64,000 nucleotides of DNA from Gigaspora margarita (lineage: Eukaryota > Glomeromycota > Glomeromycetes > Diversisporales > Gigasporaceae), in the NCBI GenBank assembly GCA_009809945.1, contig WTPW01001279.1, forward strand, positions 141,239-205,238, written 5' to 3'. The notes below the pieces were generated by a model that was given only the letters and a program-made list of their open reading frames with translations, did not search any database and was not told where the DNA came from. This document shows, piece after piece, positions 23,306 through 35,422 of this stretch. A program made the position numbers and the translations under genes. Numbering within the stretch: the stretch's first letter is position 1; each line of letters opens with the position of its first letter.

Positions 23306-23922
23306 ATAAATAATACTGTGCAAGGAAACGCTTCACTAAAGTATTATATGTATGTAAAAAGAAAATAAAAGAACTATTTGGAATTTGGTTTCCACAAATC
23401 TGCCTACTCCACTATGCCATGTCTCATTACATATCTGTTCCTGTTTATCAACTTGCATGTCTTCTTCCTGATTAAAATAGGAACAACAATGCTGATCTTT
23501 TGAAGAAGGTACGCCAAATTTCCTACTTTTTATTCAAAATTCCAAAAAAAAAACTTCAAGCAAGAATATGATAGCAAGTATATAGTTGCTATATACTTGT
23601 AGCCAAAAAACCTTAAAGAGATATTGAAAAACTCATTTTTTAGTTTACCACCTAGCCAACTATATCATCTTCGTTAATAGAAGAAAACTTCTACCAGAAT
23701 TTCTTGTACCAAGAGTGCCTACTACTAGTTATTTTGCACAACTGATATTTCTGGCTTGTGTACTGAATATATAAAGGAGTTCTCAAAAGATAAAGTAAAA
23801 AGGTTGTTCTTTATAAAAACTAGTATTAATAGCTGCTTCATCTTTTACTAAAAATTTTTTTTTTTTGTTCAGAAATTTGAACAAGTGATCAATGGAAAGA
23901 GTTTTTGTATTGTATATATATG
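23306..23922. other. Intergenic, nothing recognised
   Basis: AT-rich. A stretch at 23380-23470 is slightly less AT-rich but not open in any frame. Confidence 0.45.
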
Positions 23923-24108
23923 TTGTGCCCAAATGCAAATTAGCCCAGTTATCAATTGGAACAGCCCAGATATCAATATTTATAGCCAAAATAAAAAACT
24001 GGCCTAATCTAACCCTAACCTAACCCTAACCTAACCCTAATATCTGGGCTAAATTAATTTTTAATTTGGTCAGATTGACAACTGGGTCAATTTGTCTTTG
24101 GAGCACAA
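23923..24108. mobile_element. MITE with telomere-like core
   Basis: 186 bp with ~35-bp inverted ends (TTGTGCCCAAATGCAAATTA), inserted in a (TA)n tract. The centre holds three to four CTAACCCTAAC repeats at 24006-24040. Confidence 0.75.
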
Positions 24109-24364
24109 TATATATATATATTTACTTATATCAACATAGCTTATTTATATAGTAAATTTATACTACTTGAGATTAATTGATAAAGTTGATATTTGTTTGA
24201 TATAAAACTTTGCAATAAAAAAAATTGTATATAGTATAAATTCAAGTATGTATTATAATATATATATTAATCAAACTAAAATATTATAATTTGGATGTTT
24301 AGATACTTAGTATAATTAAAAAGTATAAATGCTTTTTAATAGATTTTTTTTAGTGATATAAATA

Positions 24365-24551
24365 TTGTGCATTAGATTAAAACTTGCATCAGATTGAATC
24401 TGACGCACATCAGATGACTGTTATTTGACTAGCATTAAATGATTAGCAACAACCAGCCTAAACTAACTCCTAATTTTACTATAATTTTACCCTAACCCTA
24501 ATCTAATTTAGTTCAGGTCTCATCTGATGCAAGAATTGATCTGACACACAA
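24365..24551. mobile_element. MITE, TTGTGY ends
   Basis: 187 bp. The ends TTGTGCATTAGATTAAAAC and inverted TTGTGTGTCAGATCAATTC both lead into CTTGCATCAGAT. The interior contains ACCCTAACCCTAATC. Confidence 0.65.
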
Positions 24552-24659
24552 CATAAATAAAAGATCCAGGATTTGTAAATAGTAATATTTGTTATTAGAT
24601 AATTTTTTATAACTATTATACAAATTAAAAAGGCATCTAGAAATAACGTTATACTTGAG

Positions 24660-25155
24660 GAAGGTCCTTCAAAATATAATGTTTTTTTTAATAAGTAGGG
24701 GAGATCAAAAAAATTAACATAATTTTTTTATAAAAATTTGTACTTGATCCAGAGATCCAAATTGGATAGTTTTGGTACTATTCAAATCGTCTCGAGAAGA
24801 GAATTCAAATGGTATCAAAATTATTTGATTTGGTTTACTAGATTAAGTTTTATTAACAAAATACTATTGGTTATCTTTTCTTATAAAATTACTATAAAAT
24901 TAATAGTTTTTTGTAAATAACTCTTGATTCAGTAATCCAAATGAAATGATTTTGGTACCATTGGATTCACTTCACAGAGACGAATCGAATGGTACCAAAA
25001 TTATCCAAATTGAATTACTGGGTCATAATATATTAAGTATTTGTAAAATTTTATATATAAACATACAGATTTTTAAAAAAAATTTTATATAGTCTAGAGG
25101 AGTTAAGAGCTACTATATAGGGGTACATAACATTATTTATAGATACCCCTAATCT
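24660..25155. mobile_element. Repeat family E, copy 1, with two internal hairpins
   Basis: Matches 61600-62097 in inverted orientation over its length. Contains two ~95-bp hairpins (24742-24835 and 24929-25022) built from GATTTTGGTACCATT and its complement. No gene; the 60-codon plus-strand frame over the first hairpin is incidental. Confidence 0.65.
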
Positions 25156-25537
25156 ATGTATTACTATTGTAAATTGCTATTATATAAAGTAGATATGGGT
25201 ATTATAATGCTCTACTAATTATAATGCACTACTAATATCTTATGATTTGCTAATTAGAATCATATAATTTTAGTACCAATCAATTTATCTCAGTGAGATA
25301 AATTGATTGGTACCAAAATCTTCAAATTCTGATTAGTGAATCACAAGATATTATAATTAAAGTAATCTTTAAAGTAGATATAGATATTATAGTAATAGAA
25401 ATATTGTAGTATACAGCAACATCTTGTGAACCATTAATCAGAATTATAAAATTTTGGCTCTATTCGATTTGTCTCATTGAGACAAATTGAATAGTACCAA
25501 AATTATGTGATTTTGACTAATACTTTTTGATATATCA
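25156..25537. repeat. Two short hairpin elements
   Basis: Hairpins at about 25240-25330 and 25420-25515 share the pattern TTTTAGTACCAATCAATTT / AAATTGATTGGTACCAAAA with the copies at 24742, 24929, 25985, 26420, 61725 and 61905. Confidence 0.65.
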
Positions 25538-25970
25538 TAATTTAACCAAAATAAGCTATACAACCTAATTTTTAAAATTAACTTGAAATTATAAATAACT
25601 TTTGATAAACCAGTCTGTTTTTTATAATTTTATTACCAAAATGACCATCTTGAAAAGACAATTTCAACAAGCCCAAACCACTAAAATCCAATTATGAGAT
25701 AATGAGATCATTAAAGTTTTATTATTATTTTGATAAAAATAGATTAGTTTAACTAATCTAATTTTTATCAAAAACAATACAAAAACTTAATAATCCTGTG
25801 ATTCTGTGATCCTGTGATTAGATTTTAGTGATTTTGTACTTGTTGTAATCACCTCTTCAAGGCAGTCATTTGGTAGTAAAATTATAAAAATTGGAATAGT
25901 CTATCAAAAGTTATTCATGATTTTATATTAATTTTAAAATTTGCTTTGCATAGCTTATTTTGTTAAATTA
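25538..25970. mobile_element. Foldback family F, copy 1 (old)
   Basis: 433 bp, one long hairpin with arms meeting near 25750. Arm words TTACCAAAATGACCA and CAACAAGCCCAAACC recur in the cleaner copy at 42192-42630. Arms here have diverged considerably. Confidence 0.7.
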
Positions 25971-26560
25971 TAATATATCAAGAAGTATCTGTCAAAATCA
26001 CATAATTTTGGGACCATTCAATTTGTCTCAATGAAATGAATCAAATAGTAACAAAAATTATTCAATTCTAATCAATAGATCTTAATAGATAATAAAAATA
26101 GTATATATATTATAATTGGAATTTGCATTATAATTTATCTTTTTTTTTTTTATGTGTCAAAGTTTCTGCTTTGGAGAAAGATATTTATTCAAGCAACCAG
26201 ATCAAGGGCGCCTCTTTGGGCACCCAACATTTGTTACATTGATAAGAATACAACTAGCCACATGTACAACTTTTGGTTATCTAATTTAAGTAGTCCACCC
26301 AAAGGTTCTACACTAGTTGGCATACCTGCAACCCAACTAGAGGGTTACCTATTTAAACCCTCTGGTCCATGCTTTGCCTTATAATTTATCTTTTTTTTAA
26401 TTTGTATATTGTAGTTAATGATATCTTATAATCTAGTGATTAGAATTGAACGATTTTGGTACTATTCAATTTGTCTTGATAAGTTGAATCAAATGGTAAC
26501 AAAATCATTCAATTCTGATCAATATATCATATATTATTAGCTAAAATACTTAACTGTGCC
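25971..26560. repeat. Two more short hairpins around a SINE-like insertion
   Basis: Hairpins at about 25985-26080 and 26420-26525 (TTTTGGTACTATTCAATTTG type), separated by AT-rich sequence and the retroposon at 26151-26378. Confidence 0.6.
26151..26378 (-). mobile_element. Short poly(A) retroposon (SINE-like)
   Basis: On the minus strand a 228-bp body starts GGCAAAGCATGGACCAGAGG and ends AGCAGAAACTTTGACACAT plus an A run. It is flanked by a TTATAATTTATC + T-run direct repeat (26128-26148 and 26379-26398). Its base composition is richer in G+C than its surroundings. No clear pol III A/B boxes were found, so whether it is a SINE or a truncated LINE tail is open. Confidence 0.7.
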
Positions 26561-27050
26561 ATAATACCCATTTCTACTTTATAATTTATATATTATCACT
26601 ACTAATTACTTTTTAAACAAAAAAAAATCTTTAAAATATCTAAAATAAATCAAATATATAATAGATAGAATTGTATAAAAGTATAATTGTATAAAATAGG
26701 GCCAATTAAATTACTTTTTGATTTAAATATAACTATTTTACATAGCTATCTTGTTTGTTATCTAATTCTAATTAAAAAACTACTATATTATATTATCAAT
26801 ATATATAAATATAGGTAATTTCATTACTTTTAAACAAAAAATTAATACTTTAAAGTTACTATATAATAAAGATTTAATTTTAATAAATTAAAATTTAAAA
26901 AAATTATATGTAACATTTAAGTATATATATAATTTATTTATAAAAAAAAATTTATTAATTAGAATTAATGTAAATGTACTCATAGGATACATTAAATTTT
27001 TTGTACCCTTTATTTTGATTATATGATGTTACAAAAACCATAATACTGAT
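26561..27050. other. Intergenic, nothing recognised
   Basis: Very AT-rich, no structure of note. Confidence 0.5.
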
Positions 27051-27260
27051 GTAGGTTAGGGTTAGGGTAAGAGCTATATTAGGGTTAGGGTTTAGAGTAT
27101 TATATAGTAAAATCACTCAAGGAAAACTTTTTATTAATGCACAGAAGGTGGTTTAGCATACAATTTCTTGCAAAGATAAGCGATTTTTGTCAAAATGAAT
27201 ATTTGTTTTAAATTTTTCTGATTGTGTAATATTACACCTAATCTTAAATTTTATGCCAAT
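27051..27260. repeat. Dispersed repeat G with TTAGGG tract
   Basis: Starts with GTTAGGGTTAGGGTAAG and a second TTAGGGTTAGGGTTT, then TATAGTAAAATCACTCAAGG and TGTGTAATATTACACCTAATC. The same block occurs in 27751-28092 (part), 44774-45072 and 57640-57850. Confidence 0.6.
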
Positions 27261-27750
27261 CTATATAGATCACATGATAGAGTACATATACATATAAATA
27301 AACTCTATTAATTATTGATTTAATATTTTTTTAAAAAAAATTAAAATTGCTTAATTTTTAAAATAAAAAAATTAAAAATTAAAATTCTAGTATTTTTAAA
27401 ATATACCCAATCAAAATCAAGAATTTTTTGTTCTAATTTGCAAGTAGCTAAGTGTAACTATCAAGAACAAACCTACAAAATTTCAAATAAAAGACTAATA
27501 AAAAAAAAAGTTGTAGTTTAATTTATTTATAATACTAATTTACTATATAAAAATTACTATTTTATATAGTAAAAATAATGTCTATTTTAGATTAAAAAAT
27601 TAAATCTATATATTTTTAAATTTTAAAAATTTATATGCATATATATAAATAAAATAATTCTTTAAACTCTAATTTTAAAATTGTTAGTTATATTAACTAA
27701 AAATTTATTAATTATAAATTTGATTAATTTGTTAAATAAGTATATAATAT
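27261..27750. other. Intergenic, nothing recognised
   Basis: Very AT-rich, no structure of note. Confidence 0.5.
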
Positions 27751-28092
27751 GTCACGGCTGATGCTGAAGTTGGCTGATGCTGAAGCTCACATGACATATT
27801 AGTTTAATTGTTGCAGGATTGTTAACAGCTATAAAATTATTTAAAATTTATTTATATTAGAGTTAGAGTTAGAGTTAGAACTAGAAGTTAGCATGTTGTA
27901 TAGTAAAATTGCTCAAGGAAAACTTTTATTTAGTGTATAATGAGTAGTTTCTTATGCGAATTTTTGATTTTTTTCAAGTTTTTTTCGAAGTTAATGTTGT
28001 TTTGATCCACTAAATCGTGATTTACTATTGGCTAATTTCTACAGATTATCACGTAAGCTTCAGCGTCAGCCAACTTCAGCATTAGCCATGAC
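27751..28092. mobile_element. MITE with GTCACGGCTGATGC ends
   Basis: 342 bp, ends GTCACGGCTGATGCTGAAG and inverted GTCATGGCTAATGCTGAAG, each with an internal second TGATGCTGAAG. The flanks ATAATAT on both sides suggest a 7-bp (or imperfect 8-bp) duplication. The interior shares the TAGTAAAATTGCTCAAGG segment with repeat G. Confidence 0.8.
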
Positions 28093-28507
28093 ATAATATA
28101 CCAAAAATTAGTATATGGTGCAAGACATCTATACTCAACAATCACATGACATGTTTCAATTTTTCAAATGACTATAACTTTTTATCTAAGGAGTTTTTAA
28201 AAAATCTTACTGGTAACTTTATAAAGCTATATCAGCTCTACATATATGCCAAATATCTTTTCAAAATCTTATTACTATAAGAAGTTTTAGTATTTTGAAA
28301 ATTGAAATTTTATATGTAAATTTATAAATTTACATATAAAATTTCAATTTTAATATGCTAAAACTTCTTATAGTGATGAGATTTTGAAAAGATATTTGGC
28401 ATATATGTAGAGCTGATATAGCTTTATAAAGTTACTGGTTAGATTTTTTAAAAACTCCTTAGATAAAAAGTTATCCCTTAAACCGTCCATTTTAGCGGGC
28501 AAATTTG

Positions 28508-29430
28508 AGTAGGGGGCAAAAGGGAGTTCTGGGACAGAAATCTGATAATGTATCCAGAAGAGGCTTGAAGCCTCTCTACAAACCCTTCTAGATATATTTA
28601 ATCATATATTGTATTCAAGCTCTAAATTAAGCTACAGACGATTCCTGTTAACTTACTCTCTTTACACCTAAATTTGGATTTTCAGAATTAAGATAAACAT
28701 AGTCTTTGTTAACGCTCTGGCTATGTTTTTAACCCTAAACAAGATAACAAAAAAATTATGCTATACTGCTTGCCCTTGAAATGGGCAGAGAGCACCGAGG
28801 ACCGAAGTGTCTGAGTGTGCTTCTTTGCGAGCCCATTCAAGCCTAATATGCATACTATTTTCTATGTTATCCTAGAATTAATTCAAAAAGCGATTCATTA
28901 CTATCTAGCAAAGGACAAAAATCTTACCGAAAATTGGGCTTGCCCCATTTTTGGTAAAACTTTTTGTTTCCTATACCCAAGTCTTACCAAAAAGTCTTAC
29001 CAAAAATTTAATCCGGCAAAGTCTTACCAAAAAGTCTTACCAAAAATTTAATCCGGCAAAGTTTTACCAAAAAGTCTTACCAAAAAAATTTAACCGGCCA
29101 AAGTCTTACCAAAAAGTTTTACAAAAAATTACTATCTATTCTGAGTTTTTTAAGGCTTTATTACGCAATCTGTTATAATATTGGACCACATAAAAGCCCT
29201 TAACATGCAATGGACACCGCCCAGAACTCGAGACAGTAGGCTTACCACATTCACTACACAGAACGCGTACCTTAGATTTCCAATGAAAGTGGCACCCTTC
29301 GAATCGCATGCAAGGCCTACTGCAAGCCTCGCCATTATTGTGTAAATAAGGGCAAGAATATTCTCTGATCATTTTTGCTTATAGGGGAAAATAATTAATT
29401 AAAGAAAAAAGTCTGTAAAGGTATTATATA
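28508..29430. repeat. Left terminal inverted repeat of the Polinton-like element
   Basis: Matches 40545-41466 in inverted orientation with about a dozen mismatches. Outer half non-coding; then a small minisatellite of AAAGTCTTACCAAAAAG (28975-29125) and the outward-facing Cys-rich gene (29136-29372). Confidence 0.9.
29136..29372 (-). CDS. Small Cys/His-rich protein in left terminal repeat
   Basis: 78 codons, transcribed outward toward the element's left end. Starts 'MIREYSCPYLHNNGEACSR' and has eight cysteines and several histidines in CxxxxH and CxxC spacings ('GCHFHW', 'LCSECGKP', 'CPLH'), so it probably binds zinc. Basic, with no membrane segment. The copy in the right repeat (40602-40838) differs at two residues. 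No family is recognised. Role unknown; a regulator or terminal-DNA-binding protein is a guess. Confidence 0.55.
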   Translation of the reverse strand: MIREYSCPYLHNNGEACSRPCMRFEGCHFHWKSKVRVLCSECGKPTVSSSGRCPLHVKGFYVVQYYNRLRNKALKNSE

Positions 29431-29507
29431 TCCCGGTAAGTTACCATCATCAAGGGAAATAATTAATTAAAATAAAAAATTTTATAAAGTATTATATACA
29501 AATCAAG

Positions 29508-32500
29508 ATGGCTAAAGGCAAAAGAATCTGTGATAGATGTAGTTATAACTTTGCAACACCACGTAAACTTCGTGATCATTTAGAAAGAAAATTCAAATGC
29601 AAACCAATTTCACAAATCACAATTCCCCAAGGCATCCCCCCTTCTGTCACCCACATTCGAGGAAGAGATCGAAGACGAGAAGTAACAAAAAGAAATAAAT
29701 CACAATCCCCAATACCAATTTCTCAAGACCAAGATCCTAAAGCCAGTCCAGGCCCAGCAACCCAAGCATATAGAGAAGAAATAACCTCCCAGAACGAAGT
29801 TCAAGAGGAAAAATATGCTCCAGAAAGCCATTTTCGATCAATTTACGAAGTAGAAGATGGGGTTATAAAAAAAGAGCCACCCTCAAAAAACATAGAATTT
29901 TTAGAAAGAAAGCCAGATCTTAATAGACAACACCAAAATCTTAATTCTATGACGGTATGGGAAGGTATAGTGCCCTCAAACAAAAATCCTGCGTATGCTT
30001 TTAACAAACGTCAAGACAATCAGACAAAATATGCAGATGCGCCTTACATGCCCCAATTTATGGGTTCATCACGAAGTGCAATTACGGATGTCCTCAAAAA
30101 AGAGCTTCATAAAAAGGATCAAATAAAATCAGCATTAGTTATACAAGCTACATACATAAAATATAAATATAAGGGAATTGGTGATTCTACTGATATAAAA
30201 AACTATGATACAAGTTATCATCACCCGTATCATAGAGGGAACATGCATGTACTTCTTTCAGAAAATGATATAGACCAGCATTTAACACAATCTGCCGGAG
30301 AAATCGATGAAAAGATTGAGAAGTACTTAAAAGAAGAGTCTGGAAAGATTCTTCTTAGATTAGAAATGATATTTATTGAATCCTATACTTACCGCCGATC
30401 TAATGGAGGTTCCTATATTCCTACTCCTAAAAAGCTTGCCAATACAAAATGCACTATCAATTCAGATAATAAAGGTTTAATCAATCCAGAAACTAATACA
30501 TTATCCGAAAAATGTCTCCAAGGGGCATTAGGAGCATATTTCGCTTATCAGAATGGTCATACAGAACATCTTGAACGAATCTTTCGAGCTAGAAAATACA
30601 AGCCCTATTTAGATAAAGTTAAACTTGATGGAATTCCTATGCCTACTCTAGTTTGTTCCTGTATATTTAATAAGATTGAGGAAATGAATCCTGATATCTC
30701 TATTAATGTCTGGGAATGGAAAGAAGAATCAGCGACTCCCAAATCTGTAATAGCTAGCAAAAACTATAATAGACAACATATTATNNANCTTATNGCTCTT
30801 ACAGANATTACTAAATCTGAAGAANATAAGTACNGACAAAAAAACNACTTTCTTTGGATTAAGAATATAAATGTGCTAGTTTTTAGAGATACCGCTCATC
30901 ATGGTAAAAGATATATTTGTAGAAAATGCACTCAAAGTTTTTCTACAATAAAGGCTTTAGATCATCATCGAGAGCACTGTTTCGGTTTGGGGAAGCAACT
31001 CAAGAAGTCAAATTACCTATCAAAGGTGTCAATGATTTTGAAAAGTTTAAAAATCATGCCCGGATGATTAATACACCTTGTGTTATTATAGCTGATTTTG
31101 AATCAGATAACAAAAAATGGGATCATTCTGGAGGTATAATGAAACCAGTATCAGAGTATGGTGGAAAAATACGAAAACTTGCCAAGCAAAAAGCCAATAG
31201 CTTTTGCTATTTAGTCCACTGGATTGATACTGGAGATATATGGGGGCCTTATCTATATCGAGGAGAAAATGCTACACAAGAATTTGTCTGAAGAATTGAT
31301 AAGGAGTTGGTCGAAATTAATAAGGTCTTAGCTATTAAGCATGACCGAATTGTAACAGAAAATGATAAGAAAAAATTTGCTAAAACAAATACCTGTTGGA
31401 TATGTAAAGAAAAGCTTGCTATAGATGATAAGGTCTGGGACCACTGTCATATTACAGGTAAGTTTCGGGAACCAGCTCACAATACTTGTAATCTTAAACT
31501 TCAGATCGAAGCATGGAAAACACCTATCCCAGTTATCTTTCATAACTTCTGGGGCTACGACTTTCACTTGGTTTGCGAATCTGTTGGAAAATCAGTTAAT
31601 ACACATCAGATAAAAGTTATAGCCGAAACATTTGAGCGATACAAGTCTATAAAAGTAGGTCAGCTTAAATTTATAGATAGCATGCAATTTATGAATAATA
31701 GCTTGGCAAATCTTACGAAAAATTTAGGTGCCAACCACACTATTACAAGCTGGCACTTTAAAGACTATTCTTTAGAACAAATAGCTTTAGTTCTACGTAA
31801 AGGAGTTTATCCCTATGACTATATCGATTCACAAGATAGATTCTTAGAAACTAAACTTCCTTTATTCGAAGAATTTCATAGCACTCTTAATGGTAAAATC
31901 ACACAAGCGGATTATGAACATGCTCAAAAAGTATGGAAAGAATTTAACTACCAGAATTTGGGCGAATATCATGATATCTATCTTAAGACTGACGTACTTA
32001 GCCTGGCAGATATTTGGACCCAATTCCGAAAGACATGTATGCAATATTATAAACTTGATCTGAGCCACTATGTGTCCGCACCAGCCTTAGCTTGGGATGC
32101 CATGCTTAAAATGACAGAAGCTAAGATTGAGCTCTTTACAGATATAACTATGCATGATTTCATAGAAAAGGCTAAGTGTGGCGGGATAGCTATGGCTTGT
32201 AAGCGCCATTTCAAAGCCAACAATCCTAAGATGGGTAAGGCCTTTAACCCGTCTAAACCAACAACTTGGATCTTATATGTCGATGCAAATAATCTTTATG
32301 GTTGGGCCATGAGTCAATATCTGCCTATTGGAAATTATCAATGGGAAGCAAACTGTAAATATCTTGAAGATAATCCAAATGAGCAAAAATAATATCTTGA
32401 AAAGATTCTTAATACCGAGGCAAATTCTCCACGAGGTTATTTCCTAAATATTAAGGCACACTTTCCTCTAAAGACCCATGACTATTTGAGAGATTTACCT

Positions 32501-33706
32501 CTAGCCGTAGAGAATATGGCCGTAAGTAAAAATATGTTGTGCCCTCATACTACAGAGCTTGTAGATAACTTGGATGGAGGACAGTTTTTAGCAACAAAAA
32601 AATTAGTTCCACACCTTGGGCCACGAAAAGATTATGTTATACATTACCAAGAACTCCAATATTACGTAAAATTGGGTATGATAGTTGATGAGGTTACAGA
32701 AATTCTATCATTCGACCAAACTAACTGGCTTGCTCCTTATATAGCCTTTAATACAGAAAAGCGACAAGGCGCTAAAAATGCTTTTGAGAAAGACTTCTTT
32801 AAACTTATGAATAATTCTGTCTATGGCAAAACTATGGAGAATGTTCGCAAATATCAAGACATCAAGCTTATGGCTATGAATAATAGGCAAGATGAAAAGA
32901 AGTTTATTAATAAAATCCGTAAACCCTCTTTTAAATATGCTAGACAACTTGGACCTTCACTTATAGGAGCACATATGGGAAAAGCTAGTGTGACTCTTAA
33001 TAAACCTATTATTGTCGGAGCATCAGTTCTAGGCCTTAGCAAACTTTTGATGTACCGCTTCTGGTATGGCTACATCAAAGAAAGATATGGTAATAAAGCA
33101 ATACTTGGATATATGGATACAGACTCATTTATATTTATAGTTGTAACAGAGGACATCTATAAGGACATGGCAGAGCGACCAGACATTTTCAACCTTAATG
33201 ACTCAAAAACCATAGGTCTGTACAAGGATGAGACTCCTGGCAATGTAATCACAGATTCTTATCATATCCGGGCCAAGTTATACCATTATGTCTTAGCAGA
33301 TAAGTCTACAAAGTCTAAACATAAAGGAGTTAGTAAAAATGGTATAGATGAGATGGCTAAAAATACTTATCCAGAGAATAATTCACCTATGACCCAAGTT
33401 TATCGAGACTATCTATTTGATAATAAAGTATTCTATGCCAAAAATATAGGTATCCGGTCAAAGGATCATATATTATCTTTGGTCGAATCAGAAAAGAAGG
33501 CTCTATGTCCAATAGACACTAAGTGCTGGATCCTATCAGATGGAATTACCTCTTTGCCATATTACCATTGGCGTATTCAAGCTTATAAAAATATGGTCAA
33601 GGCAGGTATACCCCATGAAGAGGCCGAAAAAAGAGCTATAAAGGCCAAGCTCCCAGAGAAGTATCAAAACAAATGTACGTCTCACATAGCTAGCTCATCG
33701 CCATAA
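29508..33706 (+). pseudogene. Protein-primed family-B DNA polymerase of the Polinton-like element
   Basis: The replicative polymerase of Polintons. In order: an N-terminal C2HC finger ('CDRCSYNFATPRKL') followed by a ~400-residue disordered and charged region; a second finger ('CRKCTQSFSTIKALDHH'); the exonuclease ('IIADFES', and 'FHNFWGYDFHL'); an HNH-like treble-clef ('CWICKEKL...DHCHITGKFR'); the signature 'YVSAPALAWDAMLKM'; polymerase motif A ('YVDANNLYGWAM', near 32280); motif B ('FFKLMNNSVYGKTMENVR', near 32800); and motif C ('GYMDTDSF', near 33110). All catalytic motifs are recognisable. The coding region is broken about three times and has a few uncalled bases; treated as a fossil. 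Confidence 0.9.
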
Positions 33707-34322
33707 ACTAGACTAGTGATACTGTATATATAGCAGACTATATACCAACTTAAAATATTTTCACTGCTGTCTTGCAATGCTTGCTCAAAGCCAGATATAA
33801 ATAGTCAAAATATATTTTTTATTAATATATATTTTTTTCGAGCTCTTTTTTTCTCATTTCATTCGAAAAAAAAAAATAAATTATCACGAGAAGGTGGTAT
33901 TATTATTTGAGTTGGTAGTACATGACCCCCAGGTCACAATATCATGTGACTACTGTGCCCTGGTGACATGGTGTCCGGCTTAGCAGTTAGAAAAAATATA
34001 CTGCGCCATTTCTCAAACATATAATAAAGCATTTGCATATCCTGCCCATATCGGGCTTTATTTTTTAAATATGTATAACTGATTGCCAAATATCATGTAA
34101 AATAATTTGCTGAGCCCGGACACCGTGTCCAGACTCTACTATATAAGTTTCGGAAGATAAATTTAACCGGATACTAATCCAGCTTCTGCTCAATTTTGAT
34201 GAGCTTGGACAAGCTTTCCAGACTCTACCCAACATGGATACTGTGCCCTGGTAACATGGTGTTCCACCTCGGCAATTAGTTTTTTTTAATATATTTAATA
34301 TCTATATATATAATACTAAAAA
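33707..34322. other. Non-coding spacer with internal repeats
   Basis: The phrase CTGTGCCCTGGTGACATGGT occurs near 33953 and, with a single change, near 34240; GAGCCCGGACACCGTGTCCAG near 34113 contains a palindrome. The sequence may hold transcription ends or starts, but nothing specific is identified. Confidence 0.45.
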
Positions 34323-34541
34323 ATGGCACGTAAAATATATAAGCACCAAGCAAGACTAAGTGAATATTATTCCCAGCATAAAAAGTTAAAAAAGATAGTA
34401 AAATCATTAGAAGAGACTATAGACTGGATAGAGAATTATATAGAAGAGCAAACCGGTCTTGAGTTGGGCAAAATACTATCAGATTCAGACCTGCCTTCCT
34501 TTAACTTAAAGTTAAGGGCCAGCTCAGCCAGATATAAATAG
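34323..34541 (+). CDS. Small coiled-coil protein of the Polinton-like element
   Basis: 72 codons, 'MARKIYKHQARLSEYYSQ' then Lys/Glu/Leu heptads ('KKLKKIVKSLEETIDWI'), predicted helical. No family recognised. A TATATATAATA stretch just upstream could serve transcription. May be a real small gene of the element, or an open frame by chance. Confidence 0.4.
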   Translation: MARKIYKHQARLSEYYSQHKKLKKIVKSLEETIDWIENYIEEQTGLELGKILSDSDLPSFNLKLRASSARYK

Positions 34542-35422
34542 TTAAAATATATTTGTTATCAATATATTTTTTTTTTCGAGCTTGCGAGAAAATGCTAGAA
34601 AAAAGTATGATTAATAGTAGATCGATATATTTTTGGCTCATACTAAATAATTTATAAATAGATTGGCAAATCTAAAATTGTTTTTTTATGTCTATTAATC
34701 CACTACTTCAAAATATTTCGTATTTTAAAAACTTTCAAAAGCTCCCTTTTTTCTTATTTCATTCAAAAAAAGATTATTCAGAAAAAAAATATTCGAAAAA
34801 AGAGAATTCAAAAATAAATGTTTTTTGAGCCTGCGAAAAAAACAAATTTATCACGATAAGCCGGCTTGCAAGCTCGATCTAGCAGAAAAAGCTTCCGTAC
34901 GAGAACTTGAACGGCAAGATCTAGAAAAGTTAATGGTTTTCTTAGCAGATAGCTTTACAACCACTTCATTGCATGCACTATCTCCGGAAAACATGGAGTC
35001 TAGACCAGATCCCATAACTTTAAAAATTTGATAGAATTGACGGATAGAATAAAAAATAAATCAAGATTTGTTGTAATCTCTGAAAATGCCAACTATGTAG
35101 ACTTTAAAAAATATATGAAATATTTATCCGGAACCTCCTATATATTTTATTTATCCAGTTCATCCAAAATTTTTTTCCTGTATAATTGGTATATCTAGTA
35201 TATCCAGTATAATATATATATCCTATTTATCTGTTTTTTCCAAAAAATTTTTCCTGTATATCCGGTATATCTGATATATCTAGTATATCCGATATAATAT
35301 ATATATTCTATTTAATAAATTATTTTGAAATAATATATTAGATATAAAAAAATACTATCATGCTTAGGCAATGCATAAGATGTGATGCTCCTTCTTTATC
35401 ACTAGTTGATTAAGATTTTATT
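34542..35422. other. Mostly non-coding stretch in the Polinton-like element
   Basis: Contains an open frame at 34825-35031 of low credibility and, at 35150-35310, imperfect repeats of TATATCCAGTATATCTAG. No recognisable gene. Confidence 0.4.

Noticed and set aside
24003-24042. True telomere or chromosome end
   Set aside because: Only three to four repeats, bounded by a MITE's inverted ends on both sides.
28815-29178. Open frames repeating 'SLTKKSYQKFNPAK' in both terminal repeats
   Set aside because: They come from the AAAGTCTTACCAAAAAG minisatellite, not from a gene.
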